This document shows positions 8,904 through 16,460 of a DNA stretch of 64,000 bases, in pieces. Made by a program: the position numbers and the translations under genes. A model generated the notes under the pieces. The model saw nothing but the letters and a program-made list of their open reading frames with translations, ran no database searches and was not told the origin of the DNA. Every line of letters starts with the position of its first letter. The stretch's first letter is position 1. This stretch comes from Frondihabitans sp. Leaf304 (lineage in GTDB: Bacteria > Actinomycetota > Actinomycetes > Actinomycetales > Microbacteriaceae), in assembly GCF_001423105.1 (NCBI RefSeq), contig NZ_LMNV01000002.1, positions 835,363 to 899,362 on the forward strand, read 5' to 3'.

Positions 8904-9424
8904 TGGGTCACTCCTCGTTCTTGCAGTGCCAGCCGGAGGGCCCGCAGGCCGTAGTGCAGGCGCGATTTGATCGTTCCCTCGGGAACGCCGGCCTGCGCGG
9001 CCAGCTCGGCAATCGGCAGCCCTAGGTGATAGGCGCCGATCACGACGGCCCGATGCTCGCGGCTGAGCGATTTGAGGGCGTCTTGCAGCAACCACTTCGA
9101 CAGGCTGGCGTCGGTCTCGTCCGGGCTGGCGCGCTCGGGCACGAGCTCCGCCTGGATCTCGTGCCGACTCCTGGCGCTGCGAGCTTCGTCGACCGAGAGG
9201 TTGCGCGCGACGGTGAACAGCCACCGGCGCGCGGCCAGGTCGTCCGATTCGAGCAGCGAGTGGTTCTTCCAGAGCCGCAGCAGCGACTCCTGCACGATGT
9301 CTTCGGCGAGAGCGGGATCGCTGGTGAGCCGGGCGACGTACCGGTGGAGCGCGGGCGCATGCGCGTCGTGGACCGCCTGGAGCAGCGCTCCGCGGTCGCC
9401 GCGCGGCGTTCGTTTCTCGGGCAT
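8900..9424 (-). CDS. ECF RNA polymerase sigma factor (SigK-like)
   Basis: A 174-residue extracytoplasmic-function sigma factor. Region 2 spans about residues 20-90 (ALAEDIVQESLLRLW, then RRWLFTVARNLSVDEARS) and region 4 about residues 115-170 (LGLPIAELAAQAGVPEGTIK, the -35 recognition helix). A perfect AGGAGG lies five bases before the ATG. It follows the oxidoreductase gene by 16 bases and overlaps the anti-sigma gene, so it belongs to the flavin redox operon. It may activate that operon itself, in response to whatever the anti-sigma senses outside the membrane. Confidence 0.9.
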   Translation of the reverse strand: MPEKRTPRGDRGALLQAVHDAHAPALHRYVARLTSDPALAEDIVQESLLRLWKNHSLLESDDLAARRWLFTVARNLSVDEARSARSRHEIQAELVPERASPDETDASLSKWLLQDALKSLSREHRAVVIGAYHLGLPIAELAAQAGVPEGTIKSRLHYGLRALRLALQERGVTQ

Positions 9425-9440
9425 GGTCGCCTCCTGCGTC

Positions 9441-11012
9441 TCAGTATCCGGTGAAGGCGTCGGTGACGACGCGTTTCACACCCGAGGAGCGCAGGATCCG
9501 GCGCACGCCGCTCACGAGCCGCGGCGATCCCGCCACGTAGGCGCGCCTCGACCCGGCGTCCGGCACGGTGCTCTGCAGCAGGTCGGCGGTGAGGGGCCCG
9601 CTCCCGCCGTAGGTCCACCCGGCGGGAAGCGCCGACGGGCTCTCCGGTGCAAGAAGGACGCCGCGGAGCCGACCGCCGAGGGGCAGCTCGTCGAGGTAGG
9701 CGGCCTCGTCGGACGTCGACACCGAGTAGATCACCACGGCGTCGGTGGAGGCGGACCGGGCCTGCACGTCGCGAAGATGACTGACGAACGGCGTGATGCC
9801 GATGCCTCCGGCGACGAGCAGGAGCGGAACCGACTCGTCGCGCGGCAGGAGGAAGTCGCCGCCCACGAGGGTTCCGGTGACTCGCTCGCCGGGGTCGAGG
9901 TCGAGAAGCCGGGTCTTGAAGCTGCTCGAACGATCAGCGGTCTTGATGCCGAAGCGGACGACGTCGCGCTCGGAGGGCGGCGACACGATGCTGAAGGTGC
10001 GTCGCTGACCCCGGGTGTCGGCACCGGAGTGCGGCAGGCCGAGCTCTAGGTACTGGCCGGCCTGGAAACGGATCGGCTTCCTTGGGCGGAACGACAGCTC
10101 CCAGCTCGACGGCGACAGTCGACGCCGCTCGACGAACTCCAACCGCACACCGCGGCGCTGCCCGACGGCGAACGCCAGGATGTTCCCGATGACGAGGGCG
10201 AGCTCGTAAGTGCCGTAGAGCGGACCGAAGTGGAACGGAACGGCGAAGAGCACGCCGACGACCACGGCCAACGCGAGCTGCTGCCAGCGACGGGGCGGCA
10301 GCGTCAGGGGCTCGGTCAGCATGAATCCGGCGAAGAACACGATCGGCGACGAGAGCACGGCCGCCGAGAGAGCCGCCGACAGCGAACTGCCGAACGACAA
10401 CCCGGCGAGGGTCACGCCGACCGTGGCGACCACGACGAAGACGGCTCCGAGCGGCAGCTTGCGGGTGCGGTGGAGAATGACGAGGGCGGCCACGAGAACG
10501 ACCGGGAGCAGAGCCGGAGCGCCGACCCACCACCCGGGGAAGGCCGCCGGCAGCGCGACGCTGATCACGACGGCGGCGAACGCGGCCGGGTTGACCACGT
10601 GGCGTCCGCGAACGGCCAGCAGGTACTTCGACGCCGAGGCGATCACGCCGGCGAGGGCGACCGCTCCCACGCTGAGGGTCGTCAGCGACGGCTGGAAGAG
10701 CAGCAGCAGGATCAGCGCCGTGACGAGCGACGACTCGGTGTGCGGTCGGACGCGGAAGACCAGCGCGAACAGCCGATTGCTGACGAGCGTTGCGACGACG
10801 ACCGCCGCGCCGTTCGCCAAAATCGCGAGAGGCTCGTAGGCGATGAGTCCGGCGGCGCTCGTCACGAGGGCAGCCGCGACCACGACCAGCAGTGCGATGA
10901 GCACGAGCCGGTACATGGTGACGCGGGCGGTGACGGAGTCGAGCCAGGTCGAGAGGCTCCGGGGCGATCGGCCGAGCGACGCCCGGGCCGCGGAGGGCGA
11001 GGTGGCGGTCAT
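9441..11012 (-). CDS. RnfD-like membrane domain fused to ferredoxin/flavodoxin-NADP reductase domain
   Basis: A 523-residue fusion expected to carry electrons from NAD(P)H across the membrane to flavin carriers. Residues ~35-290 form about nine hydrophobic helices like NqrB/RnfD (NPAAFAAVVISVALP, FFAGFMLTEPLTLPPRR). Residues ~295-523 form a reductase module: FQAGQYLELGLP, the FAD-binding RTFSIVS at about 345, and the nucleotide loop VAGGIGITPF at about 415. The ATG overlaps the apbE stop by 4 bases. RnfD/NqrB proteins can carry covalent FMN attached by ApbE, so the neighbours form one system with it. The physiological electron acceptor is unknown. Confidence 0.85.
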   Translation of the reverse strand: MTATSPSAARASLGRSPRSLSTWLDSVTARVTMYRLVLIALLVVVAAALVTSAAGLIAYEPLAILANGAAVVVATLVSNRLFALVFRVRPHTESSLVTALILLLLFQPSLTTLSVGAVALAGVIASASKYLLAVRGRHVVNPAAFAAVVISVALPAAFPGWWVGAPALLPVVLVAALVILHRTRKLPLGAVFVVVATVGVTLAGLSFGSSLSAALSAAVLSSPIVFFAGFMLTEPLTLPPRRWQQLALAVVVGVLFAVPFHFGPLYGTYELALVIGNILAFAVGQRRGVRLEFVERRRLSPSSWELSFRPRKPIRFQAGQYLELGLPHSGADTRGQRRTFSIVSPPSERDVVRFGIKTADRSSSFKTRLLDLDPGERVTGTLVGGDFLLPRDESVPLLLVAGGIGITPFVSHLRDVQARSASTDAVVIYSVSTSDEAAYLDELPLGGRLRGVLLAPESPSALPAGWTYGGSGPLTADLLQSTVPDAGSRRAYVAGSPRLVSGVRRILRSSGVKRVVTDAFTGY

Positions 11013-11998
11013 GCGAAGAGCACCGCCTCGAACACGGGAGAGGCCTCGACGACCGGGCCGCGGAGGATCCTGAGCCCCTCGAACCGATCACCGACCCCCG
11101 CGGCTCGCAGCTCGTCGACTCCGCCGAAGAACAGCGCCGTCGCCAGACCGTCGGCCTCGAGCGCCGTCGGCGCCAGCGCCCAGGTGGCGAGAACGTCACG
11201 GGTCGGCTCGCCGGTGCGCGCGTCGAGGATGTGGTGGAGACCGTCACCCCAGGTGCGGCGGTTCGGCGCCGAAGCGGCCAGTGCGGCGTTGTCGAGTTCG
11301 ATGACGCCGATGGCGAGCGACGGGTCGTCGGGGTGCTCCAGGGCGACCCGGGCCGGCGTGGCACCACGGTGCAGCAGGTCTCCCCCGGCATCGACGACGT
11401 ACTCGTCGACCCCGAAAGACCGAAGGATCCCGGCCACCAGATCGACGAGGTAACCCTTGCCGGCCGCCCCGATGTCGAGCATCACGGGCTCGCGGGTGGT
11501 GAGCACCCGACCGTCCCAGGTCGCCGCGTCGCTCCAGGCGGGAACGCCCACCGGGTCGGCCGACGCGACCAGCGAGTAGGCGGCGTCGTAGCCGAGACCC
11601 TCGAGGCGGCGCCCCACCAGGGGGTTGACGCTGCCGTCGGTCGCGCGGTCGAGCCGGGCGTAGAGGTCGAGCAAGGGCGCAGCATCGGCCGGAAGGACGT
11701 ACTGCCCCGGAGTGCGGGCGATCGCGCTCACCAGCGAGTCGGCACGGAAACGCGACCAGTCGCGGTCGAACCGCTCGATGCGCTCGGCGATCGCGCGGCG
11801 CACGTCCGCGGGGAGCGCGCGATCGGTCGTGATGTGCCACACGGTGCCGATCGCCTCGAAGCGATGCTGGCCGGGCGCGTCGAGAACGGCCGGTGCGTCG
11901 AGCTCTGCGAGCACGGCCGGCGCCTCGAGCACGTCCGGTGCCTCCAGCACGTCCGGTGCCTCGAGCACGGCTGGTGCCAGCACGTCAGGCCTTGGCAT
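11009..11998 (-). CDS. apbE: FAD:protein FMN transferase (ApbE family)
   Basis: A 329-residue flavin transferase that attaches FMN through a phosphoester bond to Thr/Ser of target proteins such as the FMN-binding protein encoded just upstream. The catalytic domain starts near residue 45 (HRFEAIGTVWHITT). It contains MLDIGAAGKGYLVDLVAGIL and VVDAGGDLLHRG, the conserved nucleotide and metal-binding blocks, and ends LEADGLATALFFGG. The first ~45 residues are a VLEAPD-type repeat encoded by tandem 18-base units. I see no signal peptide at the ATG at 11998, which overlaps the preceding stop by 14 bases; a later start after the repeats is possible. Confidence 0.85.
   Translation of the reverse strand: MPRPDVLAPAVLEAPDVLEAPDVLEAPAVLAELDAPAVLDAPGQHRFEAIGTVWHITTDRALPADVRRAIAERIERFDRDWSRFRADSLVSAIARTPGQYVLPADAAPLLDLYARLDRATDGSVNPLVGRRLEGLGYDAAYSLVASADPVGVPAWSDAATWDGRVLTTREPVMLDIGAAGKGYLVDLVAGILRSFGVDEYVVDAGGDLLHRGATPARVALEHPDDPSLAIGVIELDNAALAASAPNRRTWGDGLHHILDARTGEPTRDVLATWALAPTALEADGLATALFFGGVDELRAAGVGDRFEGLRILRGPVVEASPVFEAVLFA
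11904..11975. repeat. four tandem 18-bp units in the 5' end of apbE
   Basis: Units start at 11904, 11922, 11940 and 11958; the consensus is GCCTCGAGCACGTCCGGT. Units 2 and 3 differ at one base, and the outer ones diverge further. They are in frame and encode VLEAPD-like hexapeptides between the start codon and the catalytic domain. Confidence 0.85.
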
Positions 11999-12470
11999 CG
12001 GTCTTGATCTTGCCGAGGGCGTCGGCGAAACCCTGGCTGGTGAGCGACGAGCCCGCCACGTTGGTGACGTTGAGGTCGTCGATCTTCTTGCCGACGACGG
12101 CGTCGCCGATGCCACCGATGAACTTGTTCTGGTACTGCGTCGCCGTGGGATCGGCCTTGACGGTCTTCACGGTGACGGCCTTGACCGCGTCGCTCGCGAT
12201 CACGAGGTTCACGCTGATGACCTCTTTGCCGCCGGGCGACGAGTAGGTGCCCTGCTCGGTGTACGAGCCGTCCTTGTAGGCGCCGGATGTGGTGGCCGTG
12301 CCGCTCGTAGCGCCAGAACCGGCCGCGGGCGTGGTGGTGGTGGCGGCCGGGGCGGATCCTGCGGTTCCTGATCCGGCGTCGGCGGTGCCGGTGCTGGCGC
12401 ATCCGGCGAGCACGCCGATCGCCGAGAGGCCGGTCATGGTCAGAAGTGCTGCTCGGGTACGGGGGGCCAT
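11985..12470 (-). CDS. FMN-binding domain lipoprotein
   Basis: A 161-residue secreted flavoprotein. The N-terminus MAPRTRAALLTMTGLSAIGV followed by LAGC is a lipoprotein signal (Cys at about 24). A low-complexity Ala/Thr/Gly linker runs to about residue 65, then an FMN_bind domain (GSYTEQGTYSSPGGKEVISV) to the C-terminus. The near-C-terminal AGSSLTS corresponds to the family's SGATxT flavinylation site, with Thr at about 144 as the likely FMN attachment residue. It is the first gene of the minus-strand redox operon. It probably shuttles electrons on the outer face of the membrane. Confidence 0.85.
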   Translation of the reverse strand: MAPRTRAALLTMTGLSAIGVLAGCASTGTADAGSGTAGSAPAATTTTPAAGSGATSGTATTSGAYKDGSYTEQGTYSSPGGKEVISVNLVIASDAVKAVTVKTVKADPTATQYQNKFIGGIGDAVVGKKIDDLNVTNVAGSSLTSQGFADALGKIKTDAKA

Positions 12471-12564
12471 CGGGGTCTCTTCTCGTCTGGGGCGGAACCG
12501 CTGTCACCCGTACGACGAGGTAGCGCACCGGAAGGTTCACACGAGGCGGAATTTGTTTTTGATT

Positions 12565-12650
12565 CCGAATTCGAAGGAGAAACCTGCGGCCGGCAACGTG
12601 GGCATCAGGATCCGGCGGGGTGCGGCGCGCGTTTCTCCTTCGAATTTGCA
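12565..12650. repeat. family-A inverted repeat, copy A3
   Basis: Arms CCGAATTCGAAGGAGAAAC (12565-12583) and GTTTCTCCTTCGAATTTGCA (12631-12650) with the core CATCAGGATCCGGCGGGG. It sits in the 325-base region between divergent operons, upstream of both, so this copy is unlikely to be a terminator for either. Apart from it I see only the metQ ribosome site in this gap. Confidence 0.8.
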
Positions 12651-12795
12651 GAGGGCACCGCCGTGTTACGCGGTGAGTCAGCGCGATTGGGCCTCGCCGG
12701 GAGCAGCGGGCAGGGTTGAGGCCTCGGATCAGCACGAGACCATTCCCCGCTCACACCGGGCTCCGCCGCCCCGCCCCGCATCGAAAGAGGCCCCC

Positions 12796-13740
12796 ATGTC
12801 TGCACCCCAGCTCCCCGCCCGCGAGCGAAGCCGTCGACCGCTCGTGACCGGCATCATCGCGGCGATCGTCGTGATCGCCGTCGTGATCGTGCTCATCGTC
12901 GTCAAGCGCTCGATCGCCACCGACGACAGCGCCTCGGGTGCCGCACCGAAGACCGTCTCGATCGGTGTCGCCGATGCCTCCGAGCCGTACTGGAAGACCT
13001 ACTCGACCCTCGCCAAAGACAAGTACAACGTCACGATCAAGCTGGTGAACTTCTCCGACTACAGCCAGCCCAACCCGGCGCTCAGCCAGGGGCAGACCGA
13101 CCTCAACGAGTTCCAGCACATCCAGTACCTGGCCAACTACAACGTGACCACCGGGAGCGACCTGCAGCCGATCGGCGCCACAGCCGTCTACCCGCTGCCG
13201 CTGTACTCGACGAAGTACTCCACGCCGTCCGAGCTCCCCGAGGGTGCCAAAGTCGCGATCCCGAACGACGCCGTGAACGAGGCTCGCGGCCTCCTGGTGC
13301 TCCAGGCCGCCGACCTGATCACACTGAAAGACGGAGGTAACGCCTTCTCGACCGTGACGGACATCGAGACGAAGAAGGTCGACGTCACGGCCCTCGACGC
13401 TTCGCAGACCGCCAACGCCCTCAAGAGCAACTCCGTCGCCGCCGCCATCGTCAACCAGAACTTCGCCACTCAGGCCGGGTTCCAGAAAGACGAGGCGATC
13501 TTCAAGGACGACCCGTCGTCGACGAGCGCAGCTCCCTACGTCAACGTCTTCGTCGCCCAGAACAAAGACAAGAACAACTCCCTCTATGTCGACCTCGCGA
13601 AGCTCTACCACACGGCCAGTGTTGAGAAAGGGGTCCAGGAGGCCAACAACGACACCGCGGTGTTCCGCGACACCTCCGCCGCCGACCTGCAGAAGGAGCT
13701 CGCCACAGTCGAGTCCGACGCGAAAGCAGCAGCGAAGTAG
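12796..13740 (+). CDS. metQ: MetQ/NlpA-family ABC transporter substrate-binding protein
   Basis: A 314-residue binding protein for a methionine-type importer. There is no lipobox. Instead one hydrophobic segment (VTGIIAAIVVIAVVIVLIVV, about residues 16-36) would anchor it as a signal-anchor. The mature part begins near PKTVSIGVADASEPYWKTY and shows NlpA-family blocks (DLNEFQHIQYLANYN, KVAIPNDAVNEARGLLVLQ). An AAAGAGG ribosome site precedes the ATG. Its stop overlaps the metN start by one base. The family binds D/L-methionine and relatives; membrane anchoring by a helix rather than a lipid is common in actinobacteria. Confidence 0.87.
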   Translation: MSAPQLPARERSRRPLVTGIIAAIVVIAVVIVLIVVKRSIATDDSASGAAPKTVSIGVADASEPYWKTYSTLAKDKYNVTIKLVNFSDYSQPNPALSQGQTDLNEFQHIQYLANYNVTTGSDLQPIGATAVYPLPLYSTKYSTPSELPEGAKVAIPNDAVNEARGLLVLQAADLITLKDGGNAFSTVTDIETKKVDVTALDASQTANALKSNSVAAAIVNQNFATQAGFQKDEAIFKDDPSSTSAAPYVNVFVAQNKDKNNSLYVDLAKLYHTASVEKGVQEANNDTAVFRDTSAADLQKELATVESDAKAAAK

Positions 13741-14780
13741 TGACGTCTGCGGTTTCGACTCCGCTCGTCCGGCTCGAGGGTGTCAGCAAGGTCTACGACA
13801 CCCCGGCCGGGCGGCGCACTGCGGTCGATGACGTCTCGCTCACGGTCAACGAGGGCGAGATCGTCGGCGTGATCGGCTACTCCGGCGCCGGCAAATCGAC
13901 GCTGGTGCGGTTGATCAACGCCCTCGAGCTCCCCACGAGCGGTCGGGTGTTCGTCGGCGACAGCGAGCTGACCGCCCTGCCCGAGCGGTCCCTCCGTGCG
14001 GTGCGGCAGGGCATCGGCATGATCTTCCAGCAGTTCAACCTGTTCCGCTCGCGCACGGTCGCCGGCAACGTGGCGTACCCGCTGCGCGTGGCGGGCCTCG
14101 GCAAGGCGGAGCGCGATGCCCGCACCGCCGAGCTCCTCGACTTCGTCGGGCTGCTCGACCGTGCCCACAGCTACCCCGAACAGCTCTCGGGCGGCCAGAA
14201 GCAACGCGTCGGCATCGCACGGGCTCTCGCTACCAACCCCCGACTGCTCCTCGCCGACGAGGCGACCAGCGCTCTCGACCCCGAGACCACCGCCGACGTG
14301 CTCGCGCTGCTGAAGAGGGTCAATCGCGATCTCGGCGTGACGATCATCGTCATCACCCACGAGATGGACGCGATCCGCGCCATCGCCGACCGCGTCGCCG
14401 TGATGGACTCAGGCCGCATCGTCGAGAGCGGACCGGTCTACGACGTGTTCTCGAAGCCGACGACGCCGGCGGCCGCCCGCTTCGTCCGGTCGGTGCTGCA
14501 GGACCGCCCCTCACCCGAGACGCTGACGCGCCTTCGGCAGAACCACGACGGCAGGATCGCGACGGTGCAGGTCGCCGAGATCCCCGGATTCATCGGGGTG
14601 GTCACCTCCGCGTTCACAGGCCAGGACGTCGCCGCCGACCTCATCTTCGGTGGCATCAGCGAATTGCAGCAACGTCCGGTCGGCGCCCTGACCTATGAGC
14701 TCAGCGGTGACGACGCCCGGATCGACGCGGCCCTCGCCGACCTCACCGCGCGCGGCATCGACTGGATCGAGGAGAACTGA
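13740..14780 (+). CDS. metN: methionine ABC transporter ATP-binding protein
   Basis: A 346-residue ATPase of the MetNIQ importer. Walker A GYSGAGKST (about residues 46-54), Q-loop FQQFNLF, signature LSGGQKQRVGIARAL and Walker B LLADEATSALD are all intact. The C-terminal ~100 residues, after DRPSPETLTRL, form a NIL (ACT-like) domain that in MetN mediates inhibition by internal methionine. A GTG start is used, overlapping the metQ stop by one base (TAGTG). The permease gene overlaps its end by one base. Confidence 0.92.
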   Translation: MTSAVSTPLVRLEGVSKVYDTPAGRRTAVDDVSLTVNEGEIVGVIGYSGAGKSTLVRLINALELPTSGRVFVGDSELTALPERSLRAVRQGIGMIFQQFNLFRSRTVAGNVAYPLRVAGLGKAERDARTAELLDFVGLLDRAHSYPEQLSGGQKQRVGIARALATNPRLLLADEATSALDPETTADVLALLKRVNRDLGVTIIVITHEMDAIRAIADRVAVMDSGRIVESGPVYDVFSKPTTPAAARFVRSVLQDRPSPETLTRLRQNHDGRIATVQVAEIPGFIGVVTSAFTGQDVAADLIFGGISELQQRPVGALTYELSGDDARIDAALADLTARGIDWIEEN

Positions 14781-15439
14781 TGGACTTCTTCCTCAGCAAC
14801 ACCGACGTCTTCATCACGGCGATCGGCCAGACCCTGTTCATGGTGGTCGTGTCGATCGTGGTCGCCGGGATCCTCGGTCTCGCCCTCGGTATCGGCCTGT
14901 ACGTATTCCGCCCCGGAAACCTCCTGTCGAACCGCGCGGTCTTCACCGTGCTTAACGTCGTCGTGAACATCGTGCGGCCGATCCCCTTCGTGATCTTCAT
15001 CGCCGCGATCCAGCCGCTCACGACCCAGGTCGTCGGCACCACGATCGGGCCGAACGCCGCCGCCTTCGCGCTGTCGCTCGCCGCCGCCTTCGCCGTGTCG
15101 CGGATCGTCGAGCAGAGCCTCGTCGGAATCGACCCCGGCGTGATCGAGGCCGCCCGCGCGGTCGGCGCCGGGCCGATACGGATCATCTTCACCGTGCTGA
15201 TCCCGGAGGGGCTCGGGCCGCTGATCCTCGGCTACACGTTCATCTTCGTAGGCATCGTCGACATGAGCGCGCAGGCCGGGATCCTCGGCGGCGGCGGGCT
15301 CGGCGACTTCGCCGTGGCCTACGGTTCGCAGCGCTACAACTGGCCGGTCGTGTACATCACGGTGGCGGTGATCGTCGTGATCGTGCAGCTCGGGCAGTTC
15401 GCCGGGAACGCGCTGGCTCGGAAGGCGCTGCGCCGCTGA
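14780..15439 (+). CDS. metI: methionine ABC transporter permease
   Basis: A 219-residue permease with about five transmembrane helices and the family coupling loop EAARAVGAGPIRIIFTVLIP (about residues 120-140). The length matches MetI. The ATG overlaps the metN stop (TGATG). Together the three genes form a complete importer operon, and repeat A4 follows it. Confidence 0.92.
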   Translation: MDFFLSNTDVFITAIGQTLFMVVVSIVVAGILGLALGIGLYVFRPGNLLSNRAVFTVLNVVVNIVRPIPFVIFIAAIQPLTTQVVGTTIGPNAAAFALSLAAAFAVSRIVEQSLVGIDPGVIEAARAVGAGPIRIIFTVLIPEGLGPLILGYTFIFVGIVDMSAQAGILGGGGLGDFAVAYGSQRYNWPVVYITVAVIVVIVQLGQFAGNALARKALRR

Positions 15440-15497
15440 CCTCGGGCTGCTTCCCTTCGGGCTGCTCCCCCTCGGGCTGCTTGCCTTGGGGCTGTCT

Positions 15498-15583
15498 CCG
15501 AATTTGAAGGAGATCCGTGCTGCAGACCCCGGCGGATCCTGATGTTTGTGTTCCCGGGCTCGGGTTTCTCCTTCGAATTTGCA
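15498..15583. repeat. family-A inverted repeat, copy A4 (reverse orientation)
   Basis: Arms CCGAATTTGAAGGAGAT and GTTTCTCCTTCGAATTTGCA. Read on the minus strand, the core is CATCAGGATCCGCCGGGG, as in A2 and A3. It lies between two genes on the same strand (metI and the SDR). Confidence 0.75.
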
Positions 15584-15665
15584 CGCACGGGCTGCGGCCA
15601 GCTCTCGGGCGGCGCCCAGGCGAGCGACTACCGTCGACCGCCGATCCACTCGAAAGGACACCCAC

Positions 15666-16328
15666 GTGACCACCATCGCCATCATCGGAGCCGGCCCGGG
15701 GCTCGGAGCAGCGGTCGCCCGCCGCTTCGGCCGCGAAGGCTTCTCCATCGCCCTCATCTCGCGCAACCAGAGCCGTCTCGACGACCTCGCCGCCACGCTG
15801 ACGTCGGAGGGACTCACCGCCCAGGGATTCGCTGCCAACGTGCGCGACACCGCATCCCTTCAGGCCGCGCTAGTCAATGCCACCGAGCAGCTCGGTCCGA
15901 TCGAAGTGCTCCAGTACAGCCCGCTTCCGGCCAAGGAGTACATGCGCCCCACACTCGAGACGGTCGCCGACGATCTGGTTGGGCCGATCGAGTTCTCGGT
16001 CTACGGGCCGGTGACGGCGGTTCGGCAGGTGCTGCCCGGCATGCGTGCGCTCAAGGGCGGCACGATGATCTTCGTGAACGGCGCCAGCGCAGTGCGTCCG
16101 CGCGACGCCGTCACCGGCACATCGGTCGCGTTCGCCGCCGAGAGCGCCTACGTCGAGCTGTTGCACGAGGCTGTCGCTCCCGAGAACATCCACGTCGCTC
16201 AGCTGATCATCCCCCGCGGGATCGGTGGCGGCGAGCCCTCGCACGAGCCGGCCACGATCGCCGACACGATCTGGGGGCTGCACTCCGAGCGGGGTGAGTT
16301 CCGCACCTACGTCGCTCCCCTCGACTGA
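15666..16328 (+). CDS. SDR-fold protein with missing catalytic residues
   Basis: A 220-residue Rossmann-fold protein of the short-chain dehydrogenase family. The cofactor loop IIGAGPGLGAAVARRFG is at residues 5-20. At the usual active-site position (after IFVNGASAVRPRDAV) the segment reads AFAAESAYVELL: the YxxxK dyad appears as FxxxS, so classical oxidoreductase activity is doubtful. The GTG start at 15666 follows an AAAGGA ribosome site. It is shorter than typical SDRs (~250). It may bind NAD(P) without catalysis, or act by another route. It sits alone between repeats A4 and A5. Confidence 0.75.
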   Translation: MTTIAIIGAGPGLGAAVARRFGREGFSIALISRNQSRLDDLAATLTSEGLTAQGFAANVRDTASLQAALVNATEQLGPIEVLQYSPLPAKEYMRPTLETVADDLVGPIEFSVYGPVTAVRQVLPGMRALKGGTMIFVNGASAVRPRDAVTGTSVAFAAESAYVELLHEAVAPENIHVAQLIIPRGIGGGEPSHEPATIADTIWGLHSERGEFRTYVAPLD

Positions 16329-16347
16329 CGTTTCGGGCGGGGCGCTG

Positions 16348-16431
16348 CCGAATTTGAAGGAAAAACCTCGGGGCGACCCCCGCCGATCGGCATGAAGTGC
16401 CAGGCCGAGGCGCGTTTTCCTTCAAATTTGC
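16348..16431. repeat. family-A inverted repeat, copy A5 (reverse orientation)
   Basis: Arms GCCGAATTTGAAGGAAAAAC and GCGTTTTCCTTCAAATTTGC. On the minus strand the core reads CATGCCGATCGGCGGGG, matching A1 rather than A2-A4. It lies between the convergent SDR and CobW-like genes. Confidence 0.78.
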
Positions 16432-16460
16432 ACGGGTCGGGCGACAGGGGGCACCGCCGC

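Noticed and set aside
12471-12795. Possible SAM-type riboswitch ahead of metQNI
   Set aside because: The gap contains repeat A3 and no recognisable conserved riboswitch core or terminator/antiterminator arrangement.
3448-16431. CRISPR array as an explanation of the family-A repeats
   Set aside because: Copies are kilobases apart, lie in both orientations and are inverted repeats; there are no regular spacers and no cas genes.
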